Below, piece after piece: positions 1 through 7,977 of a stretch of 64,000 nucleotides of DNA. The DNA comes from Keratinibaculum paraultunense (GTDB lineage Bacteria > Bacillota > Clostridia > Tissierellales > Tepidimicrobiaceae). The translations under genes were made by a program, and so were the position numbers. Under the pieces are notes generated by a model. The model was not told the origin of the DNA, searched no databases, and saw only the letters and a program-made list of their open reading frames with translations. Where the stretch lies: assembly GCF_016767175.1 (NCBI RefSeq), contig NZ_CP068564.1:1302001-1366000 (forward strand), written 5' to 3'. Every line of letters starts with the position of its first letter. Positions within the stretch are counted from its first letter, which is position 1.

Positions 1-377
1 GAACCTTGTTTATACATAGCTCCAAATATAATAAAAGTTAGCAGTACCTGAGTTAATAAATTAATTAATACAAATGATTTCCAATTTTTCTTTAGACTAA
101 AACCAAATAAAAGTAATATTAGCCCTTCAATTAATAAAGTCGTAGGGTAAGTAGTAAGAAATTGCTTAATATATGCAAGAACAATTGAGTTTTCCCACAA
201 TTTTTTAGTATTATAATCAAAATATACTCTACTATTAAATGCCTTTCTCTTTACAATATTTTCTGACACTATGGTTTCTCCATCTGCAAATTTATCTTTC
301 CAAGCTTGAATGTTTTCGTGAGACAAGTAGAACCGTAAGATTCCGTAGAAAATCCAACAAAATATTGATAAATTATA
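1..377 (-). pseudogene. Partial membrane protein, no visible start codon
   Basis: On the minus strand a reading frame is open from a TAG at 378-380 to the left edge, about 125 codons. It encodes a hydrophobic stretch near CWIFYGILRFYL, a polar segment (AWKDKFADGETIVSENI) and two more membrane-like segments (TLLIEGLILLLFGFSL and VLINLLTQVLLTFIIFGAMY). There is no ATG, and no start with a ribosome-binding site, between the TAG and the conserved-looking part. The frame begins right after the stop of the ABC permease at 400. I read it as the remainder of a membrane protein that has lost its 5' end and continues outside the window. A TTG start near YLSHEN is possible but has no ribosome-binding site. 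The family was not recognised. Confidence 0.4.
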
Positions 378-399
378 CTATAATTCACCTATTTTTATC

Positions 400-1527
400 T
401 TATGCTTTCTGTTTTGCTTTAGAAAAATATAATCCCATCAATATAAATGCCACAGCAAATGACAATTGCATAAATATATTAAAGCTTATATCTGAAAAAG
501 AATTAACTGTAGTACCATTTACTTTAACAAAATAATAGGTTGGGAAAAATTTCGCCAATAATAAAGTCTTCTCTCCTAAAAATTCTTGAGGCACCATTAC
601 TCCTGATATAAAGGAAGTAGCAAGGGATAATACTGTAGCTAATCCACTAATAACAAATTTATTTTTAGTAAAATTATTAATAAAAAAAGTAAAACATAAT
701 ATGGTAAAAGAAAAAACTATAATATTTATTACATATTTAATAAAATCCACTTCTCCAATATATTTTCCCTTTAATACAATACTTCCCAAAATAAAAATCG
801 ATGTGATTATAGCAGCTATGGTCAGTTGTCCTAAATACAACTCCATATTAAAATTTAAAAATTTTTTTGAAGATATTTTCATTCTGCTATCTATATTTTC
901 ATCTGTAAAATCAGTCATTACCATCCCTATTATGGCTATATACATAGCTATAATTACATAACTTGTAAAATTATAATAATTCCTAAACCATTCATTATTG
1001 ATACTGTTATTTTTTTCTCTATTATTATTTGCCAACTTCACCTTTGCCTTTTCTCTTAATGCTAAATTTACATTAGCTAGATTAAACTTTCCATCTTCAT
1101 AAGTAGCATTTGCAAACATAAGGAATTTATTTATTTGATTTTGTATTTGCATAGATTCTATTTTTCTATCATCATTGTAAATTTTAATAGATTTTTCTTT
1201 GTTTATAACTTTTTCTTGAAAATCCTCTGGAATTATTATTATAGCATCTGCTCTTTCTAAAAATATCTGCTCCTTTATATAATCCTCATCATCTATGGTA
1301 TCTACCATATTGTGTTTCCCTTCTAAATAATCTTTTAAGCCAGTGGATAATTCACTATTAGAATTATCTATGATGCCAATATTTAATCTAGTTTCCATAA
1401 ATTTGGGCTCTCTTTCAGTAGCACCTGATCCAGATATTAAAGACATGGAAAAAAATATTATAGTATAGCCAAGAATAGTCCATTTGTTTTTTAATGCTAT
1501 TTTTATAAAATATTTATAAACTGTCAT
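400..1527 (-). CDS. ABC-2 type transporter permease (second permease)
   Basis: This 375-residue protein has the usual layout of an ABC-2 export permease. An N-terminal membrane helix (WTILGYTIIFFSMSLIS) is followed by a large extracytoplasmic domain (about residues 40-190) and then five or six membrane helices (about 190-370). It should form the membrane channel of an exporter with the permease and ATPase encoded just upstream. Its start overlaps the end of the preceding permease gene by 14 bp, so the three genes form one operon (ATPase, permease, permease). The substrate cannot be told from sequence. Such exporters next to a divergent NarL-type two-component system often remove antimicrobials or lipids; that role is inference. 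Confidence 0.85.
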   Translation of the reverse strand: MTVYKYFIKIALKNKWTILGYTIIFFSMSLISGSGATEREPKFMETRLNIGIIDNSNSELSTGLKDYLEGKHNMVDTIDDEDYIKEQIFLERADAIIIIPEDFQEKVINKEKSIKIYNDDRKIESMQIQNQINKFLMFANATYEDGKFNLANVNLALREKAKVKLANNNREKNNSINNEWFRNYYNFTSYVIIAMYIAIIGMVMTDFTDENIDSRMKISSKKFLNFNMELYLGQLTIAAIITSIFILGSIVLKGKYIGEVDFIKYVINIIVFSFTILCFTFFINNFTKNKFVISGLATVLSLATSFISGVMVPQEFLGEKTLLLAKFFPTYYFVKVNGTTVNSFSDISFNIFMQLSFAVAFILMGLYFSKAKQKA

Positions 1528-2569
1528 AGCTTTTCCTCCTTAAAAACATATAGGACAACAAAATTAAGACCCCACAATAACTGAATAAAATCATAATTCC
1601 TTCCCCTACAGTTTTAGTGCTTTCTAAAATATTTATCCTATACAAATTATTGCTAATTATGGATATGGGATTTATCCTAGCTAAAATAGGTACATGTTCA
1701 TCTATTACATCTTTCATCCAAGGCCCCATCATTCCAGATAAAAAGGATAAAAACAAAGTACTAGCAACACCAATTAAAATCTTTGTATTCATACTCTTTT
1801 TATTGGAAACTCCAATAAACATCCCAAGGGATACCCCAAACAAATTTCCAATTATAATAAGAATAATGCTGTATTTTATATTTTTAAGTAAATCAATTTT
1901 TAAAACATATTTTACAAATAAAAGCAGTACTCCATTTGCCAATAGATTCAAAAATAAAGCAACTATCACTCCTGCTAGTAAAAAATTTTTCTTTTTAAGA
2001 GGAGTACTATTGACTCTTACCCCTATATTAGATAAATTAGCTTGAGTTAAACTAGCAGTTGAAATACCCGCATTAATACTATAAGTAGAAAACATGGCAA
2101 TTAAGGAAAAAAATGCTACTATTATGGAATTTGCCTTTTGATTTCTATCTACAATATAATTAGCTTCAAAATCATAATTTTCAATAGGTCTATTTAATTT
2201 TTCCATTTGTTTTATTTGCTCTATTATTTCTTTAATAATTGTTTGATTTATTCCAGATTTCTTCACAGTTAAGTTTAAATCTTCGTCTATAAAACCGTGA
2301 ATTTCTTCATTGTCTAGTTTCTCTATTACTTCCTCATCAGTTATTTTATGAATATTTATAAATTCAATCTCTTCCAAGACCTGTTCAATGGGATTTTCAT
2401 CAACTATTCCTACATCTATATTTGTTAATTCTATATCCATCATTCCACTAAAGGCAATATTAAAAAACATAGCTAAAATTAATGGATATAGCATTACCCA
2501 AAAAGAAAATCCAGCATCTCTAAGTAAGTTTTTCCCTTGATATATTATATTTCTAATTAAATTTTTCAT
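1514..2569 (-). CDS. ABC-2 type transporter permease (first permease)
   Basis: The protein has 351 residues, with one N-terminal membrane helix (FWVMLYPLILAMFFNIAF), an extracytoplasmic segment (about 40-145) and a C-terminal block of about five helices (about 148-345). This is the ABC-2 membrane-domain topology. Its ATG lies directly after the TAG of the ATPase gene with no spacer, and its end overlaps the next permease, which indicates translational coupling across the operon. It is paralogous in layout to the second permease, so the exporter is probably a heterodimer of the two with the single ATPase acting as a dimer. Substrate unknown. Confidence 0.85.
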   Translation of the reverse strand: MKNLIRNIIYQGKNLLRDAGFSFWVMLYPLILAMFFNIAFSGMMDIELTNIDVGIVDENPIEQVLEEIEFINIHKITDEEVIEKLDNEEIHGFIDEDLNLTVKKSGINQTIIKEIIEQIKQMEKLNRPIENYDFEANYIVDRNQKANSIIVAFFSLIAMFSTYSINAGISTASLTQANLSNIGVRVNSTPLKKKNFLLAGVIVALFLNLLANGVLLLFVKYVLKIDLLKNIKYSIILIIIGNLFGVSLGMFIGVSNKKSMNTKILIGVASTLFLSFLSGMMGPWMKDVIDEHVPILARINPISIISNNLYRINILESTKTVGEGIMILFSYCGVLILLSYMFLRRKSYDSL

Positions 2570-3502
2570 CTAATCCCTCAACTCCTTCCCAGTTAATTCT
2601 AGAAATACATCATTTAAAGTAGGTAACTGACTTTGGAGTTTTGTATATACCAATTGATTTTCCTCTATAAAATTCATAAGATTAACTAAATTATTAAATC
2701 CATTTTCAAATTTTATTATATAGTCCTCCCCAGCTTTTTCTATGTCCATTACATGAAGTATATTTTTCATATTCTGAACTGTTTCATCTTCTATTTCTGT
2801 AAATCCAACTACTATTTTTTCAGAAGTACTTATCATAGACTTTAATTCTTCATTTGTACCAGAAACCAAGCCCCTACCTTTATCCATTATAATAATCCTT
2901 TTACAAAGTCTTTCTGCTTCTTCTAAATAATGAGTTGTATATATAATAGTACTGCCTTCATCATTTAACTTCTCTATACCATTTAATATGAAATTACGAC
3001 TTTGAACATCCACTGCAACAGTAGGCTCATCTAAAAATATTAATCTAGGTTTATGTGCTATACCGCAAGCAATATTAAGTCTCCTCTTTAAACCTCCACT
3101 TAATTTTTTAGGATAAAATTTAGTATAATCTTTTAATCCTACAAATTCTATGGCTTCTTCTACATATTGTTTTCTTTTATTTTTATAATCTATATATAGT
3201 CCGCAAAAATAGTCTATGTTTTCTATTACAGTTAAATTTTCAAAAACTGAAACCTCTTGAGGTACTAAACCTATTTCTCTTTTAATATCATAAGAATTGG
3301 GAGTCATCTTTTCCCCAAAAACTCTGATCTCGCCTTTATCATAATTTAATAAAGATAATATACAATTTATAGCTGTAGTTTTGCCACAACCATTTGGACC
3401 TAAAAGGCCTAGGATTTCTCCTTCTTCTACTTCCATATTAAAATGATCAAGGGCGATTAATTCTTTATATCTTTTAACTAAATTTTTTACCTCTACTACC
3501 AT
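2570..3502 (-). CDS. ABC transporter ATP-binding protein (ABC-2 exporter)
   Basis: This 310-residue ATPase carries Walker A (GPNGCGKTT, about residue 35), a Q-loop region (GLVPQEV), the ABC signature LSGGLKRRL, Walker B LIFLDEP and the H-loop in YTTHYLEE. The last 90 residues form the C-terminal extension seen in drug and lipid export ATPases of the CcmA/NatA group. It is the first gene of the exporter operon. The ATG is preceded by GAGGAGG with good spacing. It is divergent from the histidine kinase gene, and the 14-bp palindrome in the shared intergenic region is a candidate control site. It would energise the two downstream permeases. Confidence 0.92.
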   Translation of the reverse strand: MVVEVKNLVKRYKELIALDHFNMEVEEGEILGLLGPNGCGKTTAINCILSLLNYDKGEIRVFGEKMTPNSYDIKREIGLVPQEVSVFENLTVIENIDYFCGLYIDYKNKRKQYVEEAIEFVGLKDYTKFYPKKLSGGLKRRLNIACGIAHKPRLIFLDEPTVAVDVQSRNFILNGIEKLNDEGSTIIYTTHYLEEAERLCKRIIIMDKGRGLVSGTNEELKSMISTSEKIVVGFTEIEDETVQNMKNILHVMDIEKAGEDYIIKFENGFNNLVNLMNFIEENQLVYTKLQSQLPTLNDVFLELTGKELRD

Positions 3503-3581
3503 CTAAATACCTCCTCTATCTCTTAAGATTATTATATAATGGTTAAGGTTTCCATTGTAGTGTCTAAAGTTAGAATCTCGC

Positions 3582-3595
3582 ATGACATTTGTCAT
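3582..3595. promoter_or_regulatory. Perfect palindrome ATGACATTTGTCAT, candidate response-regulator operator
   Basis: The two 6-bp arms ATGACA and TGTCAT are separated by TT and are perfectly complementary. The site lies between the divergent exporter operon and the kinase/regulator operon, 8 bp upstream of the -35 box of the rightward promoter. Dimeric NarL/LuxR-type regulators bind inverted repeats of this size. That the interrupted regulator of this locus binds here is inference. Confidence 0.5.
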
Positions 3596-3603
3596 AAAAT
3601 TAG

Positions 3604-3632
3604 TTGTATTTTAAAAATTTCATTAGTATAAT
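3604..3632 (+). promoter_or_regulatory. Sigma-A-type promoter for the kinase/regulator operon
   Basis: A -35 box TTGTAT (3604-3609) and a -10 box TATAAT (3627-3632) are separated by exactly 17 bp. They sit 21 bp before the preferred ATG of the histidine kinase gene. Confidence 0.6.
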
Positions 3633-3653
3633 GGAATAAAGGTGGGAAATTAT

Positions 3654-4709
3654 ATGAGAAAATTTGCAGAAAAGTTTTTAATCATTCTGTTTTGCCTATA
3701 TAATACATATAAAATAAATCCAGATAAAAACTTAGCTTTTTATTTTCTTATAAGCCTTATTCTTTCTTTGCTTTTAGATTTATTACATACGAAAAAGAGA
3801 AGAATTTCTCTTTACATTTTATTTATAATGCTATGCTTTTTCGATAATTTATTTATTTTTTATTTACCTTTGATTTTATATAATATTTATTTAGATTTTG
3901 GCATATATACTATATTAGTCACACCTTTAGTTCTAATGATTTCCCCCATAACAAATTTAATGGTTTCTATTATTTCTATTTATTTTTCGGAAATGTCTAA
4001 AAAGTATAAAATTATTTTAACTGAAAATAAAATAGTAAGAGATAAACTAACAGAAGATAATATTTATCTAAAAAAATATAATAAACAATTAAAAATAGAT
4101 AAGGAAAAAAATATACAAATTGCCATACTTACAGAAAGAAATCGTATTGCAAGAGAACTTCATGATTCCATAGGTCATGCCATAAGTAGTAGTATACTTC
4201 AAGTAGAAGCCTTAAAGATAATCTCCAATGAAAATGCTGTCATATCTGGTTTAAATACATTACAAAACACCTTATCTAATGGTATGGAAGATATTAGAAA
4301 AAACATACACAATCTTTATAGCGAATCTTTAGAATTAAAATCTCAAATTGAAAAACTTTGTAGAGAAATTCCAAATATAGACACAGAAATTATCTATAAT
4401 TTAGAAGACGATCTAGATTATAATTTGAAATTTGATATTTTATCTATTGTAAAAGAAGCAATAACCAATTGCATTAAACATTCCAACGCTACAAAATTAA
4501 AAATAACTTTACTTAGTCAGCCAAAATTTTATTCTATTGTCATAAAGGATAATGGAAGTATATTTGATGAAAATGTTTTCAAAAACTCTAAAGGTATAGG
4601 ACTTATGTCTATGGAGGATATAGCTAAAAAATATAATGGTTTTTTAAATTATAAATTTGATGATGGTTTTCAACTACATTTAACTTTAATGAAAGGTGAT
4701 ATTGTATGA
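3654..4709 (+). CDS. Sensor histidine kinase, NarL/DesK type (HisKA_3)
   Basis: The ATG at 3654 is preferred over a GTG at 3642 because AAAGGTGGG stands at the right distance before it; this gives 351 residues. About four membrane helices fill residues 5-115, then comes a linker and the dimerisation motif RNRIARELHDSIGHA, with the phosphorylated His near residue 170. The C-terminal HATPase_c domain has KEAITNCIKHS (N box) and GIGLMSMEDI (G box). Its stop overlaps the start of the response-regulator gene by four bases. That partner is broken by a transposon, so the kinase no longer has an intact cognate regulator at this locus. The stimulus may be membrane or envelope stress, as for other small membrane-embedded DesK/LiaS-like sensors, but this is inference. 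Confidence 0.88.
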   Translation: MRKFAEKFLIILFCLYNTYKINPDKNLAFYFLISLILSLLLDLLHTKKRRISLYILFIMLCFFDNLFIFYLPLILYNIYLDFGIYTILVTPLVLMISPITNLMVSIISIYFSEMSKKYKIILTENKIVRDKLTEDNIYLKKYNKQLKIDKEKNIQIAILTERNRIARELHDSIGHAISSSILQVEALKIISNENAVISGLNTLQNTLSNGMEDIRKNIHNLYSESLELKSQIEKLCREIPNIDTEIIYNLEDDLDYNLKFDILSIVKEAITNCIKHSNATKLKITLLSQPKFYSIVIKDNGSIFDENVFKNSKGIGLMSMEDIAKKYNGFLNYKFDDGFQLHLTLMKGDIV

Positions 4710-4908
4710 ATATAATTATTATAGATGATGATCCTTTGGTAGTAGAATCTTTAAAAACAATTATAAATGCCAATGGTATAAATATATTAGCAATAGGATA
4801 CGATGGTCTAGAAGCAGTAAAATTATATGATAAATATAGACCAGATTTAATGCTTATGGATATTAGAATGGAAAAAATGAATGGAATCGAAGCTACTAAA
4901 GAAATTTT
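4706..4908 (+). pseudogene. NarL-family response regulator, 5' fragment (interrupted by transposon)
   Basis: The first 68 codons encode most of a receiver domain: acidic triad DDD at residues 7-9 and the phosphoacceptor in LMLMDIRM (Asp52). The frame then enters the left IS end and stops at 4987 after a short unrelated tail, giving a 93-residue product without a DNA-binding domain. The remainder lies at 11449-11860. Removing the transposon and one target copy restores one frame of 204 codons plus stop, which is the normal size for this family. The gene overlaps the kinase gene, so the pair was an operon. The truncated receiver is not expected to activate transcription. Confidence 0.93.
4901..4908. 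repeat. Target-site duplication GAAATTTT, left copy
   Basis: The same eight bases stand at 11441-11448, just outside the other end of the transposon. Eight bp is the usual duplication length for ISL3-family elements. Confidence 0.93.
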
Positions 4909-6388
4909 GGCTCTTTGTCAATATTTGGGGTGGGATTTTCTTAAATCCCGCTCCATTACTATTTTTACCCTTATTTTTGTGTTATGATTGAGATGGATAG
5001 AATTACATGTATTTTGGGCACACTTAAATAAACCTAGCTAAAATGTAGGCTTCTTACAGGTATTCACTTTTAGAAGTTTAGCTTGTACAGTGAAGTATTC
5101 TATTACGAAATCTATAAAAGTTTTTAAGTCCAAAGGATATTCGTTTTAATACTTTGATTTTATTGTTGAAACCTTCAGTTGGACCATTAGTATAACCATA
5201 TTTAAAGGCATTTTTAATTTCCTTATGCCATCTTCTATATGTAGCTGCACATTTTTCAAACTCTGGTATTCCAGAGCTTTCTGCATTTTGAATCCACTTA
5301 GCTAATTCCCTACATTGGTAGGAATATTTATCGCTTTGACAGATTTCATAAAACCATTCTTTAAGTTTATGGGCAATACGTAGGTCATCATTATATAAAA
5401 GCATTAAATCAACGGCTTCTTTATTCTCATCCTTAAGCTTATGATATCGCGTTAAAATCAGTTTTCTACTCCGTTTATAGTATTTTCTAAGAGTAGCAGT
5501 CATAGATTTTTGTATGCGTTTCCTGACATTTTCAATAGCCCAAGTTACATGCCTAATAAAGTGGTATTTATCGATAACAATTATAGCATTAGGGAAAAAT
5601 ACTTTAGCTAAATCAACGTAAGGCTGCCACATGTCGCATACAAAGAACTTCACCTTATTCCTTTCCTTACGAGAAAATTGCCTAAAGTAGCCTACAAGAT
5701 CACTTTGACACCTGTCAGGAATAATATCTAAAACCTTATTGTTTTCCCCATCAACAAGAATACACTGATACTTTCCAGTCTCTGCATTCCCCTTAAACTC
5801 ATCAATACATAGAACCTTAGGCAGTGTAGGAGTACCATAGTTGACATGATTAAAGATACGAATAACAGTAGAAACAGAGACGTTGGCCACTTTAGCTACA
5901 GAAGTTAGACTAGTTAGCTTGGTAAGCTCTTGGCAAATAAAAAATGCTAAACGGTTAGTCATGCGGTGATAGCGAGGTAAAAAGTCATAAGACTCATAAA
6001 ACCTTTTTCCACAAGAGCAAGCATACCTTCTTTTTCTAAGTACAAGATAGGTATGTTTAAATTGAAAAGGTAAATCCTTAATTGTCTGTTCTCTGTAGTC
6101 ATGAATTTTTTTAGTTTAGCACCACAAGCAGGGCAAATATGCTCTTTTGGATCAGTTGTAATGTAGATTTTAACGAAAGAATCCTCATGCGATATTTTAG
6201 TTACTTTAACCCCTTTTAAATCTAATAATTGTGTGATAAAATTAGATTGCACTTGTGAATAAACCTCCTTTGTATGTTTTTTTAGCCAATTAACATTTTA
6301 GCAGGTTTATTTCACGAGTGCATTTTATTTTTAGAAAAAATAAATGTTAGGGTAAATTATTTTCCACCCCAACATTTATTATAGAACC
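4909..6388 (-). mobile_element. ISL3-family insertion sequence, left copy (1,480 bp)
   Basis: The outer end begins GGCTCTTTGTCAATATTTGG and the inner end, read inward, begins GGTTCTATAATAAATGTTGG; the two are imperfect inverted repeats sharing GG, TCT and TTGGGGTGG. A second, subterminal inverted repeat around AAATAAACCT..GCTAAAATG occurs near 5027 and 6290. The copy is one base shorter than the right copy because a T is missing inside the transposase gene near 6117. Confidence 0.92.
5078..6252 (-). pseudogene. ISL3-family transposase, frameshifted
   Basis: Compared with the intact right copy, one T is missing from a short T run near 6117 (TAGTTTAGC instead of TAGTTTTAGC). The reading frame is split into a 5' part (97 codons, 5959-6252) with the first zinc-finger cysteines CPACG, and a 3' part (294 codons, 5078-5962) with the catalytic DDE residues. 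Other differences from the right copy are a few point changes. The protein is probably inactive unless frameshifting rescues it, but the IS ends remain and could be mobilised in trans by the right-hand transposase. Confidence 0.92.
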
Positions 6389-6580
6389 TTAAAATGAAAG
6401 GGGCTGTTTTATTACAGTATTAACTTTGGAGAACACCATTCATATCTAAAGGATATGTTTAACATAAATTAGCCAAGAAGATTAAAAGAGAGTACTAGGG
6501 ATTGATGGAACTTCTTTGAAGTTTTTGTTTTATTCAATAAAATAAGTTGAAGTATGTCGGAATAAAATGAACGAAAATTC

Positions 6581-6609
6581 TTGAAAATACAATTTATGGA
6601 TGATATAAT
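6581..6609 (+). promoter_or_regulatory. Sigma-A-type promoter for the transposon cargo
   Basis: A -35 box TTGAAA (6581-6586) and a -10 box TATAAT (6604-6609) are spaced by 17 bp. The start would lie near 6616 and give a leader of about 125 nt before the 19-codon ORF. Confidence 0.6.
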
Positions 6610-6660
6610 AAACGATGAGAAATATTATATACATAATAGATACAATAATTGGAAATAAAT

Positions 6661-6711
6661 AGTCTTCCACAGAGCTATTATCTTTCAATTATTCTCTGTG
6701 ATGAGGACTAG
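6661..6711 (+). promoter_or_regulatory. Structured 5' leader (two-part hairpin) in cargo transcript
   Basis: TAGTC (6661-6665) pairs with GACTA (6707-6711), and CACAGAG (6669-6675) pairs with CTCTGTG (6695-6701). An asymmetric internal loop separates the two helices. No U-tract follows, so this is not a plain terminator. It lies between the promoter at 6581 and the ribosome-binding site near 6730. Its function is unknown. The rest of 6389-6742 holds no other ORF I can support. Confidence 0.4.
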
Positions 6712-6742
6712 ATTATTATAAATAAAGGGGGGAATAGAGGAA

Positions 6743-6802
6743 ATGACAAAGTATATTGGAAATGCCTACATACCTACTATGGCAGAATCTTTAAATATGT
6801 AG
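6743..6802 (+). CDS. Possible 19-residue peptide in transposon cargo
   Basis: The ORF reads MTKYIGNAYIPTMAESLNM. A purine-rich ribosome-binding stretch (GGGGGGAATAGAGG) precedes the ATG. It is the first ORF after a good promoter and leader, and lies 32 bp before the next gene. It has no cysteine, signal peptide or Gly-Gly cleavage site. It could be a leader peptide, a truncated precursor of the neighbouring peptide-maturation genes, or chance. I do not recognise a family. Confidence 0.3.
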   Translation: MTKYIGNAYIPTMAESLNM

Positions 6803-6834
6803 GTTAGCTGTTTTGAGAAAATGGAGGTGGTTTA

Positions 6835-7296
6835 GTGGTTCTTGTAGATACTCCTTGGGAAAGACTTCCTAAGTTTATTTTGTTTGTATTTGGTATCCCA
6901 ATTTTCTTGATAGGGGTTATATTACTGGTAGTAAGCGAAATTTGGGCTATTATTTTAATTGGTTCTATATGGATTATCTTTGGAATAGGGCTCAAAATTA
7001 AAAGCATTTATAATAGCCGAAAACTTGAGACTTTAAAAAGAAAAGGTATTTATTATGAAGGTTCTGTGGTAAAAATAATTCCAGTACCCTGGATTAGGAT
7101 TGGAAGCTTTATAACAGCGCGTGTTGAATGCCTCTATAAAACTAAAGGAGGAGATTTTATAACCAGAAGTGGCTATTATCTTTTACTACCTTCTGATAGA
7201 AGAGAAGATTTATATGCAAGAATCTATATTGATCAAAACAATTCAGGTACACACATGGTTGAACTATTTCGAAAGGATTATGGCGTTTCAATTTAA
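6835..7296 (+). CDS. Two-helix membrane protein of unknown function (DUF3592-like)
   Basis: The GTG start at 6835 is chosen because GGAGGTGG precedes it by four bases. The 153-residue product has two adjacent membrane helices (about residues 13-35 and 39-56; FILFVFGIPIFLIGVILLV and IWAIILIGSIWIIFGIGL). A soluble C-terminal part of about 95 residues follows, predicted to be rich in beta strands. This resembles the layout of DUF3592-type proteins, but I see no diagnostic motif. As cargo of the composite transposon it lies upstream of the maturase remnant and may be an accessory or immunity-like protein; that is inference. Confidence 0.6.
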   Translation: MVLVDTPWERLPKFILFVFGIPIFLIGVILLVVSEIWAIILIGSIWIIFGIGLKIKSIYNSRKLETLKRKGIYYEGSVVKIIPVPWIRIGSFITARVECLYKTKGGDFITRSGYYLLLPSDRREDLYARIYIDQNNSGTHMVELFRKDYGVSI

Positions 7297-7453
7297 TATT
7301 AGATTTGACTAGAATAACATGCTAATTGATCCATAATTTCTTTTTTGTTTTGGAAAATGTTAAGATGTATAAAATGCAATGACATATTTATAGTCCAGAA
7401 ACATAAATATTTAGAATTTTTTTAAAATATACAAGGTCTGAGGTGGTTATTTA

Positions 7454-7977
7454 ATGAAATTGTCAAAATATAATTTGTTGGTCCAGAGTGTTTTTCTGAA
7501 AGTGAGATTGGTGATGTATTGTACAATCTATGGAATTTTGCGGAAAAACAGGGATTCAAATACAAGATACGTCCTATGAGAAAGACCATGTATTGTGGGT
7601 TGTATAGCAACAACCAATTCACAGTTGCACCAAACTGTGATGTTTATAAATGTTGGGAACATGTGGGGCAGGAGGAACATCTAATGGGGAAAATAGATGA
7701 GAATGGAAATTTGAGAGTGACTTATGCATATTACGATTGGATGTCAGTAGATCCCCTTAAAAACGCGGAATGTAGTGAATGTGTATACCTTCCAGTTTGT
7801 GGTGGAGGATGTGGTGTAGTAAGCTATAACGAAACAGGTACTTATCATGCAAAGGGTTGCTTTAAGGTTAAAGGTACTATCGAAAAGCAGGTTCTAAAAT
7901 ATGTAGAAGAAATAACTAAAGCCAATATTGATCCTCTAAATTATTGCGATTGCAAAGGTGGTTGTGGTAAAGAGTGA
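7454..7977 (+). pseudogene. Radical SAM/SPASM peptide maturase, internally deleted
   Basis: A GAGGTGG site leads to an ATG whose frame begins MKLSKYN, a typical N-terminus of RiPP radical SAM maturases. From about 7474 the homologous sequence continues in another frame and contains only the C-terminal SPASM region. The auxiliary-cluster cysteines are all there: CGLYSN, NCDVYKC, CSECVYLPVCGGGC (the CX2CX5CX3C signature), KGC and a terminal NYCDCKGGCGKE. The radical SAM core with its CxxxCxxC motif, some 250-300 residues, is absent. The intact enzyme would use S-adenosylmethionine to form thioether or other crosslinks in a peptide. The TTG at 7519 could start a SPASM-only fragment. Its stop overlaps the ABC exporter start (GTGA). 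Confidence 0.8.

Noticed and set aside
239-535. Plus-strand ORF of 98 codons at the left edge, and other opposite-strand ORFs inside genes
   Set aside because: These are antisense to convincing genes, have no ribosome-binding sites and show no family motifs.
4706-4987. A complete 93-residue single-domain response regulator
   Set aside because: The last 25 codons are IS sequence; the true gene continues at 11449 after the transposon.
7372-7440. A 22-codon frame (MLRCIKCNDIFIVQKHKYLEFF) before the maturase remnant, considered as a RiPP precursor
   Set aside because: It has no proper ribosome-binding site (GGAAA abuts the ATG), no leader/core layout, and the region is plain A+T-rich intergenic sequence.
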